A DNA stretch of 64,000 nt from Parablautia muri (GTDB lineage Bacteria > Bacillota > Clostridia > Lachnospirales > Lachnospiraceae): positions 1 through 64,000 of the forward strand of contig NZ_QZDT01000007.1 of the NCBI RefSeq assembly GCF_009917485.1, given 5' to 3'. The notes under the pieces are model-generated. The model saw only the letters and a list, made by a program, of their open reading frames with translations. It was not told the DNA's origin and ran no database searches. This document shows, one piece after another, positions 52,404 to 61,348 of this stretch; positions within the stretch are counted from its first letter, which is position 1; the number at the start of each line of letters is the position of its first letter. The translations under genes and the position numbers were made by a program.

Positions 52404-53864
52404 ATGTACGAGAACAATTATCCAAACAGCTACAATGATGGAAATCAAAATGAAAATGATGGAAATTACAGACAGCAGAGCAATAATACTTATCATTATT
52501 CTTCGGGTGGAAGCTTTAGTTCTGCAGATGGGTTTCATCGTGAGGAATACAGACCAGGCGGCGATAACAGGCCGCGGAGGGAGAAAAAAGGCAGCTTTGG
52601 TGTGGGAAAAAAGGTAGCAGTAGGGATTTTATGCGGCCTGTCCTTTGGTATTTTTGCAGGTGTTGGATTCCAGGCAGTGGATACGGCAACAGATTTCCTG
52701 AAGGATAAGGCAGGGATTGAGCAGAGTAAAGAGGCAGATGCGGCCTTGGAAGAAAAAAAGACAGAAACCCAGTCCCAGGAAGATAATACGGCGAAAGGGG
52801 AAGGCTCCTATGAGATAAACGAGACACAGATGGTGCAGAGTACAGTGACTGATGTGACCCAGGTAGTGCAGGAGGTAATGCCTTCGGTAGTTTCCGTAAA
52901 CAAGCGATACATTGAAAGAATGAGTTTCTGGGGACAGGAATACCGTCAGGAAGGAAGTGGATCAGGTTCAGGCATTATTGTAGGGCAAAATGAAACGGAA
53001 TTGCTTTTAGTCAGCAATTACCATGTAGTGGAATCTCCGGAGGAGCTGACGGTACAGTTCGTGGACGGCAGTCAGGCACAGGCCCAGATTAAGGGAATGG
53101 ATGAAGATAAGGATTTGGCAGTGATTGCAGTACTGCTCAGCGATATAAGCAGTGATACCATGGAACAGATTTCCATTGCGAGGATGGGAAATTCGGATGC
53201 GCTTAATTTGGGAGAGCCGGTGATTGCCATAGGAAATGCATTGGGATATGGGCAGTCGGTTACAACGGGTGTGGTCAGTGCGCTTGACCGGCCTATTGCA
53301 GCTTCCACGGTTCAGACAAATGTGCAGGAAGATACGGAGATTAATACCTTTATTCAGACAAATGCGGCAATTAATCCCGGTAATTCAGGCGGTGCGCTTC
53401 TTAATATGAAGGGCGAGGTGATTGGCATTACCTCCAATAAGATTGGTGGAGAAGCAGTAGAAGGTATGGGATATGCTATTCCAATTTCTGATGCGGAGCC
53501 TATCATAGAACGTTTGATGACCAGGGAAACAAAACGAAAGGTAGACGAGGAAAATAAGGGATATCTTGGAATCACAGGTCTTGATGTGGCGTCTGAATAT
53601 TCACAGCTTTATGATGCGCCCAGAGGAGTATACGTTTCATCTGTTACGGAAGGTTCCGGAGCAGACGAGGCTGGTTTAGTGAGAGGCGATATTATTACGG
53701 CAATTGATGACGAGGAGATAACTTCTATGACGGCGCTCAGGGATTATCTTGATTATTGTGAGGCTGGCAGCACCGTAACGCTTACGATTATGCAGGGAAG
53801 TCCTATGGGGTATCAGTCAAAGACGGTAGAGGTAACACTTGGTTTACAAAACAGTGTGGAATAA
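52404..53864 (+). CDS. HtrA/DegP-type membrane-anchored serine protease
   Basis: 486-aa S1C protease for envelope protein quality control. A hydrophilic Asn/Tyr-rich cytoplasmic N-terminus (1-70), one transmembrane helix (about 71-92), a Glu/Lys/Gln-rich linker, the trypsin-like domain (about 150-370) with SNYHVVE (His), DKDLAVIAV (Asp) and NPGNSGGALLN (Ser), and one C-terminal PDZ domain (about 385-480; DEAGLVRGDIITAIDDEEI). GGAG precedes the ATG. It follows the wall-glycan genes but has its own promoter and terminator. Confidence 0.95.
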   Translation: MYENNYPNSYNDGNQNENDGNYRQQSNNTYHYSSGGSFSSADGFHREEYRPGGDNRPRREKKGSFGVGKKVAVGILCGLSFGIFAGVGFQAVDTATDFLKDKAGIEQSKEADAALEEKKTETQSQEDNTAKGEGSYEINETQMVQSTVTDVTQVVQEVMPSVVSVNKRYIERMSFWGQEYRQEGSGSGSGIIVGQNETELLLVSNYHVVESPEELTVQFVDGSQAQAQIKGMDEDKDLAVIAVLLSDISSDTMEQISIARMGNSDALNLGEPVIAIGNALGYGQSVTTGVVSALDRPIAASTVQTNVQEDTEINTFIQTNAAINPGNSGGALLNMKGEVIGITSNKIGGEAVEGMGYAIPISDAEPIIERLMTRETKRKVDEENKGYLGITGLDVASEYSQLYDAPRGVYVSSVTEGSGADEAGLVRGDIITAIDDEEITSMTALRDYLDYCEAGSTVTLTIMQGSPMGYQSKTVEVTLGLQNSVE

Positions 53865-53884
53865 ATAAAGAAAGAATGAAAGTA

Positions 53885-53910
53885 GGGCAGCGTTATGCTG
53901 CCTTATTTTT
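53885..53910 (+). terminator. Terminator after htrA
   Basis: GGCAGC (53886-53891) pairs with GCTGCC (53897-53902) around GTTAT, followed by TTATTTTT. Confidence 0.85.
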
Positions 53911-54419
53911 ATGCTGACGATACATACAAAGTTCCAATAAACGATAAAAATAATTTCGGTTAAATCTCCTTTAAAAATTTGCATTTGTGTAATATGAAGA
54001 AGAATGCTATATATCGCAGTCTGCCATTAGTAACTGCATGGGAAAAAGAACTGATTTCATAGCAGTTATTCAGATAACAATTGGGGGCAAGACAGGGGAA
54101 AACTATCTACCAACGTAAAGATAGTAGATGGACTATCATAATTCACAAAGTATCCTTAAATAAAAATGATTTAATAAAAGAAAAGCTTATATCATTCCAT
54201 TCCTACATCAAGCCAAAACACTAATTGTCACCCGAAAGCTCAAGCCACTGCTTCACTATTTTCGTTTATATCGCCTGATAATTTCATTTCAGGATTTATC
54301 TTAAAGATGAAAAGTGATATTATGATTATATTTATCAACATAAAAGACAGTTTATAAAAGTTTTCGGAGTATCCAATCTAACAGATGCTGAGATGATAGA
54401 AAGAATAGGGAGATGTACA
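53911..54419 (+). other. AT-rich intergenic region with a possible integrase fragment
   Basis: About 510 bp without an intact gene and with clearly lower GC than its flanks. Near 54088-54171 one frame reads GKTIYQRKDSRWTIIIHK, resembling the N-terminal arm-binding part of clostridial tyrosine recombinases (the IYKRKDGRW pattern). It runs into a stop and has no following recombinase domain. The rest shows nothing recognisable. The start of the next gene is at 54420. Confidence 0.35.
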
Positions 54420-55046
54420 ATGATTAACAGGGAAGATATGCTGGAGTTGACAAGGAGAATGACCTTGTCTCGGACATCCTTTACGCGGATTGCAGGGTGC
54501 TATGTGGATGAGGAGGGTGAGTTTGACGGGAGCTTTAACACAAATTTTCTTAAGCTGTCATCGTCAGAGAAGAAAAAGAATCTGGAGCTGGCAAAGGCGG
54601 TTCCTTTTTCTAATACAAATGTGAACCTGAAAAAGTACAGGTTTGGCCAGCAGGCCAAGAAACCGGGCGGTATATGGCAGCTCTTGATGGCCATGCGGGA
54701 GTGTGGACTGAAAAATGATGCGCTGATGGATACCTTTTATGATATTGTGATGGAACATTATAAGGGGGATTCGGCCTATGCAGTTCTTGTTTTTCATGAC
54801 AGTTATGATGTGCCATCGAAAGCGTTGGATAAGGAAAGATTAGGGGAATCTGAGGAAGTTTTTTCATATTTGATTTGTGCGATTTGTCCCCTGGAGGGAG
54901 AATATGAGCCTGGGAAGCCGGCGTGTGGCTTTTTGTTTCCGGCCTTTACAGAACGGAGTGGAGATTTGGAACATGTGGCAGTGTATCAGGCAGATACCCG
55001 TAAATCCTATGGCGAAATGATTCGGAGAATTTTAAGCATTGAGTAA
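54420..55046 (+). CDS. DUF4317 family protein, short
   Basis: 208 aa from ATG 54420 (GGGAG 7 nt upstream). The beginning, MLELTRRMTLSRTSFTRIAG followed by CYVDEEGEF, matches DUF4317 proteins, which are common in Lachnospiraceae and Ruminococcaceae and of unknown function. From memory the family is usually near 380-400 aa, so this copy would contain only the N-terminal half, ending in a conserved-looking CGFLFPAFTERSGD segment. No frameshifted remainder is visible downstream, where the rhamnosidase leader begins. Cytoplasmic. Confidence 0.65.
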   Translation: MINREDMLELTRRMTLSRTSFTRIAGCYVDEEGEFDGSFNTNFLKLSSSEKKKNLELAKAVPFSNTNVNLKKYRFGQQAKKPGGIWQLLMAMRECGLKNDALMDTFYDIVMEHYKGDSAYAVLVFHDSYDVPSKALDKERLGESEEVFSYLICAICPLEGEYEPGKPACGFLFPAFTERSGDLEHVAVYQADTRKSYGEMIRRILSIE

Positions 55047-55147
55047 ACACCTATTATTTTTTCCTCATTTTCTTAATAATGGAAATATGTTATGATTATC
55101 CCAAAAGATGCCAGGGGTGGCGGGTTAGCAGAATGGAGGATTTAAAG

Positions 55148-57304
55148 ATGGAATTTAAAGCAAACTGGATACGGCCGGCAAAGGATCTGGGGGATGTTTG
55201 CCCGGTATTTAAAAAGGAATGGAAGATAAAAAAGCCTTTGAAGAAAGTGGAGCTTTATTTAACTGCTCTTGGGGTGTACGAGGCAGAGGTGAATGGGAAG
55301 CGTGTCAGCGGTTATGTGTTAGCACCTGGGTGGACAGCTTACGAGATGCGGCTTCAGGTGCAGCGGTATGACGTTACGGAACTGGTGCGGGAGGAAAATA
55401 TTCTGACCGTAATCGTGGGCAGGGGCTGGATGCGCTCGCCTATGCCGGGCTTTGTGGAAGCAGAATACAAGAAAAAGAGAATGGAACAGCCCTGTGGTTT
55501 GTGGGGAGAGCTTCATCTGACCTATGCAGATGGCAGCAAAGAAGTATTGGCTTCAGATGAAACATGGGAATATGGTGAAAGTGCCGTCAGGTTTTCAGAG
55601 ATATATGACGGAGAGCATTATGATGCAACGTTTGATACCACCTTGTGGAGCCATGCGCTTAGGCTGGACTGGCAGACGGATATTTTGATGATGCAGGAAG
55701 GGGAAGAAATCCGGGAGATAGAGCGGATAGGAGCGAAGTCAGTTTTTGAAACGCCTGCTGGGGAAAGGATAGTTGACTTTGGACAGGAAATCACCGGATA
55801 TGTAGAATTTTGCGTGGATGCAAAGGCTGGGGAGCGCATTCGGATTCTGCATGGAGAGGTGCTGGATAAGAATGGTAATTTTTACCGGGATAATTATAGA
55901 GACGCCAAGGCGGAAATCCAATATATTTGTAAGGAGGGCGGGCAGACCTATCATCCGAAGCTGACCTTTTTTGGCTTTCGGTATTTGAAATTGGAGGAGT
56001 TTCCCAAAAAGGCGCGGCCGGAGCAGTTTAAAGCAGTTGTAGTCTGCTCTAATATCAAAAAGACAGGGCATCTTAGCTGTTCTGACCCGGATGTAAATCA
56101 GTTGTTTTCTAATATTTTCTGGGGGCAAAAAGGGAACTTTTTGGATATTCCCACTGACTGCCCTCAGCGTGATGAACGGTTAGGGTGGACAGGGGACGCC
56201 CAGGTATTTGTAAAGACAGCCACCTATAATTATGATGTGGAAAAATTTTTCACCAAATGGCTTCACGATATGGCGGCTCATCAGCGTAAAGATGGCGGAA
56301 TCGGGCAGGTAATTCCGGATTTGCTGGATGCGGGAAATCCCAGCGCCGCCTGGGGAGACGCGGCTGTCATCTGTCCCTGGCAGATTTACCAAACCTATGG
56401 AAAGAAGCAAATTTTGGAAGACCAGTTTGACTGTATGAAAAAATGGGTGGACTATATCACAGGCGCCACAACGGTTCCTTACCTATGGGCCGGAGGGGAA
56501 CATTTTGGAGACTGGCTGGGGTTAGATGCTCCTTCCGGAAGCTATAAGGGTTCAAGCCGTGAGGAATTCATTGCAACAGCCTTTTATGCCTATTCTACAC
56601 AGCTGCTTGTGAAGGCGGCAAAGGTTTTGGGGAAGGATGCCGGAGAATATGAGCAGCTTTATCAAAATATTGTGGAAACGTTTAGAAAGACCTATCCGGA
56701 ATATCTGACGCAGACAGAGCATATTCTTGCAGTTCATTTCAGGCTGGCAAAGGATTTGCAAAAGACAGCGGATGATCTTGCGGAAATGATTAAAAGAGAC
56801 GGCAGTCAGATTAAAACCGGGTTTGTGGGGACACCTTATATCCTGCATGTATTAAGTGAATATGGCCATTCGGACCTTGCTTATACCCTATTTCTTCGAA
56901 AGGAATATCCATCCTGGCTGTTTTCTGTAAAGCAGGGGGCCACTACCATTTGGGAGCACTGGGACGGTATTATGGAAAATGGTGATTTTTGGAGCGCGGA
57001 TATGAATTCCTTTAATCACTATGCTTACGGTTCGGTGGCGGATTGGGTATATGAAAAGGCAGCAGGCATCCGTCCTTTGGAAGAATATCCGGGGTTTGAA
57101 AGGGTGTTGATTAAGCCTATGGCCGATAAGAGGTTAAATTGGCTGGAGGCTTCTATTGATACAAGAAATGGGAAGATCGCTTCTAAGTGGATTTGCACGC
57201 CGGATGGAATACGCTATGAAATTGAAACGGCGGTGCCGGCAGAGGTCGAAATTGGAGATATGAAAATGGAGGTCGCTCCGGGGACTTATACATTCTGGGG
57301 CTGA
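55148..57304 (+). CDS. GH78 alpha-L-rhamnosidase
   Basis: 718 aa, no signal peptide, so it acts on imported rhamnosides. N-terminal beta domains (about 1-300: ALGVYEAEVNGKRVSGYVLAPGWTAY, GRGWM) precede the (alpha/alpha)6 barrel with the catalytic segment DCPQRDERLGWTGDAQVF (acidic residues of the active site), WEHWDGI and FNHYAYGSVADWVY, and a C-terminal beta-sandwich. ATG 55148 has TGGAGGA 7 nt upstream; ATG 55079 lies in the leader. It is probably catabolic and independent of the rhamnose-polysaccharide locus. A hairpin follows at 57363. Confidence 0.93.
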   Translation: MEFKANWIRPAKDLGDVCPVFKKEWKIKKPLKKVELYLTALGVYEAEVNGKRVSGYVLAPGWTAYEMRLQVQRYDVTELVREENILTVIVGRGWMRSPMPGFVEAEYKKKRMEQPCGLWGELHLTYADGSKEVLASDETWEYGESAVRFSEIYDGEHYDATFDTTLWSHALRLDWQTDILMMQEGEEIREIERIGAKSVFETPAGERIVDFGQEITGYVEFCVDAKAGERIRILHGEVLDKNGNFYRDNYRDAKAEIQYICKEGGQTYHPKLTFFGFRYLKLEEFPKKARPEQFKAVVVCSNIKKTGHLSCSDPDVNQLFSNIFWGQKGNFLDIPTDCPQRDERLGWTGDAQVFVKTATYNYDVEKFFTKWLHDMAAHQRKDGGIGQVIPDLLDAGNPSAAWGDAAVICPWQIYQTYGKKQILEDQFDCMKKWVDYITGATTVPYLWAGGEHFGDWLGLDAPSGSYKGSSREEFIATAFYAYSTQLLVKAAKVLGKDAGEYEQLYQNIVETFRKTYPEYLTQTEHILAVHFRLAKDLQKTADDLAEMIKRDGSQIKTGFVGTPYILHVLSEYGHSDLAYTLFLRKEYPSWLFSVKQGATTIWEHWDGIMENGDFWSADMNSFNHYAYGSVADWVYEKAAGIRPLEEYPGFERVLIKPMADKRLNWLEASIDTRNGKIASKWICTPDGIRYEIETAVPAEVEIGDMKMEVAPGTYTFWG

Positions 57305-57362
57305 CAAATGCTCTTACGCTTCGCAAGCCAGCTTATTGGAACAAAATTGTTTTATAAAAAAG

Positions 57363-57400
57363 CGTAACAGTCCGGTTAGGGCGGACTGTTACGTTATAAT
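57363..57400 (+). terminator. 11-bp perfect hairpin abutting a TATAAT
   Basis: CGTAACAGTCC (57363-57373) pairs with GGACTGTTACG (57383-57393), then TTATAATTTT. It can act as terminator for the rhamnosidase, but a perfect TATAAT (57395-57400) begins 2 nt later, 33 bp before the next start, so the dyad could also be an operator over a -35-less promoter. Confidence 0.65.
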
Positions 57401-57432
57401 TTTGGAATAAAAAAGAATGAGGGGATTTCATT

Positions 57433-58584
57433 ATGAAAAAAAGAATTTTTTTGGCAGCAGTAATTTTAGTAATGACATGTGTGTCAGCTTGTGGAAAAGG
57501 AGAAGAAGGACAGGAAGGAGCATCCATAAGCGAACCGCTTACAGAAGAACTTTCTTCAGAAGAAGGTGCGCCGGCGGAAGCTGGGGAAGATAATTCCGGG
57601 GAGGAAGCAGCAGAAGGAGAAGGACAAAGCCAGCAGAAGGAAACGGAAAATACCGGTGCACAACAGGCCGAAGGCGGAGAAACGCAGGGGAAGGCAGATG
57701 GTGTGGGATCAGAATTTGGCTTTGAAAAGTTGTCCGGCTGGGTTTTTTATTTTAGCAGTGGTGCGGGAGCCTGGTATACGGAGCTCTCTATAAGTGGCGA
57801 TGGTACCTTTAAAGGACATTATCAGGATGCAGATATGGGAGACACTGGGGAGGGTTATCCTGGTGGTACTTTGTATTACAGTGATTTTACCGGAAGGTTT
57901 GAGCAGCTAGAAAAGATAGATGAGTTTACGTACAAAATGCAGTTAGCAGACCTTGACTTTGACAGGCAGCCGGAACAGGAGGAAATCATAGACGAGATAC
58001 TTTATGTGTATTCTACCGCTTATGGGGTAGATGGCGGGGATGAATTTTATCTGTATCTGCCGGGAGCAAAAGTGGCTGACCTTCCGGAAGAATATCGGCA
58101 GTGGGTAGGTTATTATAATCTGGAAGCTGTTACAGAAACAGAGCTGTCTTTTTATGGACTTTATAATATAAAAGAACAAAATGGTTTTTCCAGTAATTTA
58201 TACGAGGAAGATAGTCTTTCCGGAAGCCTTTCCGAAAGAATTGCAGCTGAAATTCATGATGCGGAGGAACGGGACGAGGAGCTGGAGGCAAAGGCTAGGG
58301 AGGCGGCGACACAGACAGATATGAATCTGGCAGAGGCAGAGATACTCAAAAACTGGGACGATACCTTAAATACGGTTTGGGGAATGCTGATGTCGGAACT
58401 GGATGCGAAAACGGCAGAAGATCTAAAGAAAGAGGAACTGGCCTGGATTGCCGCTAAGGACGCTGAGGTAGCAGAAGCCGGTAAGGAATGTGAGGGCGGA
58501 AGTATACAACCCTTAATAGAAGCCTCAATGGCGGCGGAGCTGACTAGGGAGCGGGTATATGAGCTGGCAAAATATGCGAAATAA
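57433..58584 (+). CDS. Lipoprotein with LprI-like C-terminal domain
   Basis: 383 aa. Signal peptide and lipobox VSAC (Cys near residue 20), then a Glu/Gly/Gln-rich linker (about 25-95), a beta-rich domain of unknown family (about 95-250; SGWVFYFSSGAGAWYTELSI), and a C-terminal helical LprI/DUF1311 domain (about 285-383; ILKNWDDTLNTVWGML, ELAWIAAKDAE). LprI of Mycobacterium is a lysozyme inhibitor; many DUF1311 proteins are uncharacterised. It lies immediately upstream of a two-component system and may be part of its regulon or transcript. Confidence 0.82.
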   Translation: MKKRIFLAAVILVMTCVSACGKGEEGQEGASISEPLTEELSSEEGAPAEAGEDNSGEEAAEGEGQSQQKETENTGAQQAEGGETQGKADGVGSEFGFEKLSGWVFYFSSGAGAWYTELSISGDGTFKGHYQDADMGDTGEGYPGGTLYYSDFTGRFEQLEKIDEFTYKMQLADLDFDRQPEQEEIIDEILYVYSTAYGVDGGDEFYLYLPGAKVADLPEEYRQWVGYYNLEAVTETELSFYGLYNIKEQNGFSSNLYEEDSLSGSLSERIAAEIHDAEERDEELEAKAREAATQTDMNLAEAEILKNWDDTLNTVWGMLMSELDAKTAEDLKKEELAWIAAKDAEVAEAGKECEGGSIQPLIEASMAAELTRERVYELAKYAK

Positions 58585-58600
58585 GACCGGATGGTAATAG

Positions 58601-58633
58601 CCAAAGCCTTATGGTGGATGCAACAGGCTTTGG
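58601..58633 (+). other. Hairpin between the lipoprotein and yesN-like gene
   Basis: CCAAAGCC (58601-58608) pairs with GGCTTTGG (58626-58633) around a 17-nt loop, without a T run. It may separate expression of the two genes. Confidence 0.35.
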
Positions 58634-58659
58634 TAAAGCCTGCAAAAAGGATGGTAAAT

Positions 58660-60279
58660 ATGTTTGTAAAAAAGGCGATTATTGCAGATGACGAACCTAA
58701 GATTATCCAGTTGATACGTCTTTTAGGAAATTGGGAAAAATTTGGTATTGAGATTGTGGATGAATGTCATGATGGGATTTCCGCTCTTGAAAGTATCAGA
58801 AAGCACAGGCCCGATTTGGTACTTTCTGATATTAAAATGCCTGATTTAGACGGGCTTGAGCTGATTCGCATTACCAGGGAGGAGCAGATTGAAAGCCGCT
58901 TTATTTTAATCAGCGGCTACCGTCATTTTGAATATGCCAGAAGTGCCGTAGCGCTGAACGTAGTGGATTATCTGCTAAAGCCGATTGATGAAGAAGTGCT
59001 GAATAAGACGTTAGAAAAGGCATGTGTTGAGATTGACCAAAGCCGGGAAAATAAGGAAAACCGGGAGCAGCTTGAAATCATACGGGCAAAGCAGAATCGG
59101 GAAAAAACGGCCCATTTCTGGGAAGATTTCATTTTCTGGAATTATCCGGAGCGGAGGGAACGAATGCAGGAAAAACTCCGCTCCGTAGAGCTGTGCAATG
59201 GAGCGTACCATACGGAATTTTCCGAGGGCTGTTTTATGATGGTCTTTATGTGCAGTAATATCGCCAGTCTGCTTACGCGCCATTATTCCTTTTTGGAGGA
59301 CGAGATGGAGCGCCGGATTGACCGGTATTTTGGAGCGTATGCGCTGTATTATTATCATGTCAGCTATCTTGGCTGTATTGTGGCGCTTAATTTTGCGCCG
59401 GAGCATAAAAAGGAAGTCAGGGAAGGTGTGTCTGCCCTGTACTATAGCGTTCGCGATTTAAGCGAGGTATATGGGGAGATGTACCTGAATCTTGGAGTCA
59501 GCAGTATAAAGGAGCATATCCGGGATTTGAAGGAAGCTTATTATGAGGCGCAGTCCGCCGAGTGGGGCAGACTCATCACAATGCAGAACGGGGTTTTAGA
59601 TTATTCTCAGATCGCAGGCTTAAGAAAGGTCAGTGACACGGAAATTTTATCTTCCTCTGAGCTTGATGAAATAATCAACTGTATGAAATATTTAAGAAGA
59701 GAGGAACTGGGATATGTATTCCGGAAATTTTCTGAGCGCAGCGGGCTCTATGGGAATTGTTACCCTGGTATTATGGCGGATGTTTATTTCAGAATAACAG
59801 ATGCCGTACGGGAATATATTGCGGATGAAAATGAGCAGCTGCTTGAGAAGGTAAATTACTGTTATCTGGAAGCAAGAACTTTTCCACAGCTGGTCAAAAA
59901 GATTTATGGTGCGCTGGACGAATATGTGGAGGGGGAGCAGAAAAAATCAAAAGAAAAGCTTGGAAAGCCTATTAAGGAGGCAGTTTATTATATCAGGAAA
60001 AATTATGCGCAGCCGATTTCACAGTCGGATGTGGCGAAGGCCGGAAATGTGTCGGTGACGTACTTAAGCAGGCTGTTTAAAGAGGAGCTTGGAGTCGGCT
60101 TTAATGAGTACCTTACGCAAGTGCGGCTGGAGGAATCGGAAAAGCTGTTGTCGGAGACTGCGCTGTCTATTAAAGAAATCGCGGCTGCGGTGGGATATCC
60201 GGATGAAAAATATTATTCCAGGCTGTATAAGAAGATAAAGGGGATTAAGCCTTCGGAATACAGGAAAATTTACGGCTAG
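58660..60279 (+). CDS. YesN-type response regulator with AraC DNA-binding domain
   Basis: 539 aa. Receiver domain (1-120): acidic pair ADDE, phosphoacceptor in LVLSDIKMPDLDGLE, then SGYRHFEYA and DYLLKPI. A long middle region (about 130-430) of helical character includes GVSSIKEHIRDLKEAYYEA, typical of YesN proteins. A C-terminal AraC double helix-turn-helix (about 435-539) ends with IKGIKPSEYRKIYG. Its partner kinase is encoded next. By family it activates carbohydrate uptake genes, here most likely the binding-protein gene at 62762 and those beyond. ATG 58660 has AAAAGGA 8 nt upstream. Confidence 0.93.
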   Translation: MFVKKAIIADDEPKIIQLIRLLGNWEKFGIEIVDECHDGISALESIRKHRPDLVLSDIKMPDLDGLELIRITREEQIESRFILISGYRHFEYARSAVALNVVDYLLKPIDEEVLNKTLEKACVEIDQSRENKENREQLEIIRAKQNREKTAHFWEDFIFWNYPERRERMQEKLRSVELCNGAYHTEFSEGCFMMVFMCSNIASLLTRHYSFLEDEMERRIDRYFGAYALYYYHVSYLGCIVALNFAPEHKKEVREGVSALYYSVRDLSEVYGEMYLNLGVSSIKEHIRDLKEAYYEAQSAEWGRLITMQNGVLDYSQIAGLRKVSDTEILSSSELDEIINCMKYLRREELGYVFRKFSERSGLYGNCYPGIMADVYFRITDAVREYIADENEQLLEKVNYCYLEARTFPQLVKKIYGALDEYVEGEQKKSKEKLGKPIKEAVYYIRKNYAQPISQSDVAKAGNVSVTYLSRLFKEELGVGFNEYLTQVRLEESEKLLSETALSIKEIAAAVGYPDEKYYSRLYKKIKGIKPSEYRKIYG

Positions 60280-60326
60280 ATTGGGGGCTAGATTGAAAAA
60301 TCAGCTTGACAGCTGATTTTATCAAT

Positions 60327-60377
60327 CACAAATTTGTGCTTAACGCCCAAATTTGAGGGCTGCTGGCAAGAATGGAG
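60327..60377 (+). repeat. Leader repeat element, copy 4 (upstream of the yesM-like gene)
   Basis: Begins with the 12-bp palindrome CACAAATTTGTG, then GCTTAACGCCCAAATTTGAG and GGCTGCTGGCAAGAATGGAG; GGAGG is the ribosome site for ATG 60385. It is nearly identical to the element on the minus strand at 27738-27791. Confidence 0.7.
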
Positions 60378-60384
60378 GACTGGC

Positions 60385-61326
60385 ATGAAAGCAGTAATTG
60401 TTTTATCCTGTATGGAAGTCATATTAATACTTTGCGGGGGCGTTGGCTTATGTTTGGCACCGGAGCTGCTTTTGACCAAAATCCTTTTCCTGGCAGCTTT
60501 GGCAGGGCAGGGTGCTATTCTTATTTTGGCATACCAGCAGAAAAATATCATGCGATTTCTGATAGCGGAAAACAAAAGGAAAAATACGGAGAAACGAAAG
60601 AATGTTTATTGGGAGGAGGATGAAAATCAGAAACTGGAAGTTATGAAAAAGAGGGTGGAGCTTTATACCTTGCAGAGCCAGATTAACCCCCATTTTCTTT
60701 ACAATACCCTGGACAGCATCAGAGGACGCGCCCTTCTTGACGGAAATCGCGAGATTGCGTCTATGACAGAGGTGCTTTCCAGGTTTTTCCGTTACTGTAT
60801 CAGCTGTGATGAGAGCCTTGTGAAGCTGCGGGAGGAAATCAGTCATATTGAAGATTATTATTATATTCAAAAATATCGTTTTGAGGACCGCTTTGACATG
60901 GTAATTGAGATAGAAAGCGGGGAGGTTTATGAGTATTATATTCCAAGAATGACCCTGCAGCCCCTTGTGGAAAACGCAATGATTCACGGGCTTGAGAAGG
61001 TAAACAGGAAAGGGCTTTTAAAAATCCGGTGTATTGCCACAGAAAAGAAGGTAGTGCTCACCGTGTCGGATAACGGAGTTGGAATGGATGTGGAGCAGCT
61101 GGATAAGCTGAACCGGCAGATGGATAAGATGCTGCTTTCAGGGAAAAAGAGAAAAAATCACAGTGGGATTGCCGTTTCCAATGTAAATGCCCGCATCAAA
61201 ATGACCTTTGGGGAGGAATATGGTATCAGGTATCGCTCTATGGAAAATATGGGAACGGATGTGGAGATTTTGATACCTGTTGTAGATGACTTCGCAAGAG
61301 CCAGATATGAAGAACGGATTGTTTGA
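60385..61326 (+). CDS. Minimal YesM-type sensor histidine kinase
   Basis: 313 aa. Two N-terminal helices with a very short loop (about residues 2-22 and 28-50) and no extracellular sensor domain or HAMP, unlike normal YesM proteins (about 580 aa). A coiled coil leads to the His_kinase domain: LQSQINPHFLYNTLDSIRGR (phosphoacceptor His in NPHFLYN), MTLQPLVENAMIHGLE (N box) and SDNGVGMD (G1), ending GTDVEILIP. With no sensor of its own, it probably takes its signal from a membrane partner such as the adjacent ABC-like protein or transporter. GGAGG precedes ATG 60385. Confidence 0.9.
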   Translation: MKAVIVLSCMEVILILCGGVGLCLAPELLLTKILFLAALAGQGAILILAYQQKNIMRFLIAENKRKNTEKRKNVYWEEDENQKLEVMKKRVELYTLQSQINPHFLYNTLDSIRGRALLDGNREIASMTEVLSRFFRYCISCDESLVKLREEISHIEDYYYIQKYRFEDRFDMVIEIESGEVYEYYIPRMTLQPLVENAMIHGLEKVNRKGLLKIRCIATEKKVVLTVSDNGVGMDVEQLDKLNRQMDKMLLSGKKRKNHSGIAVSNVNARIKMTFGEEYGIRYRSMENMGTDVEILIPVVDDFARARYEERIV

Positions 61327-61348
61327 AAAATAAAGGCGGGGAATTGGC

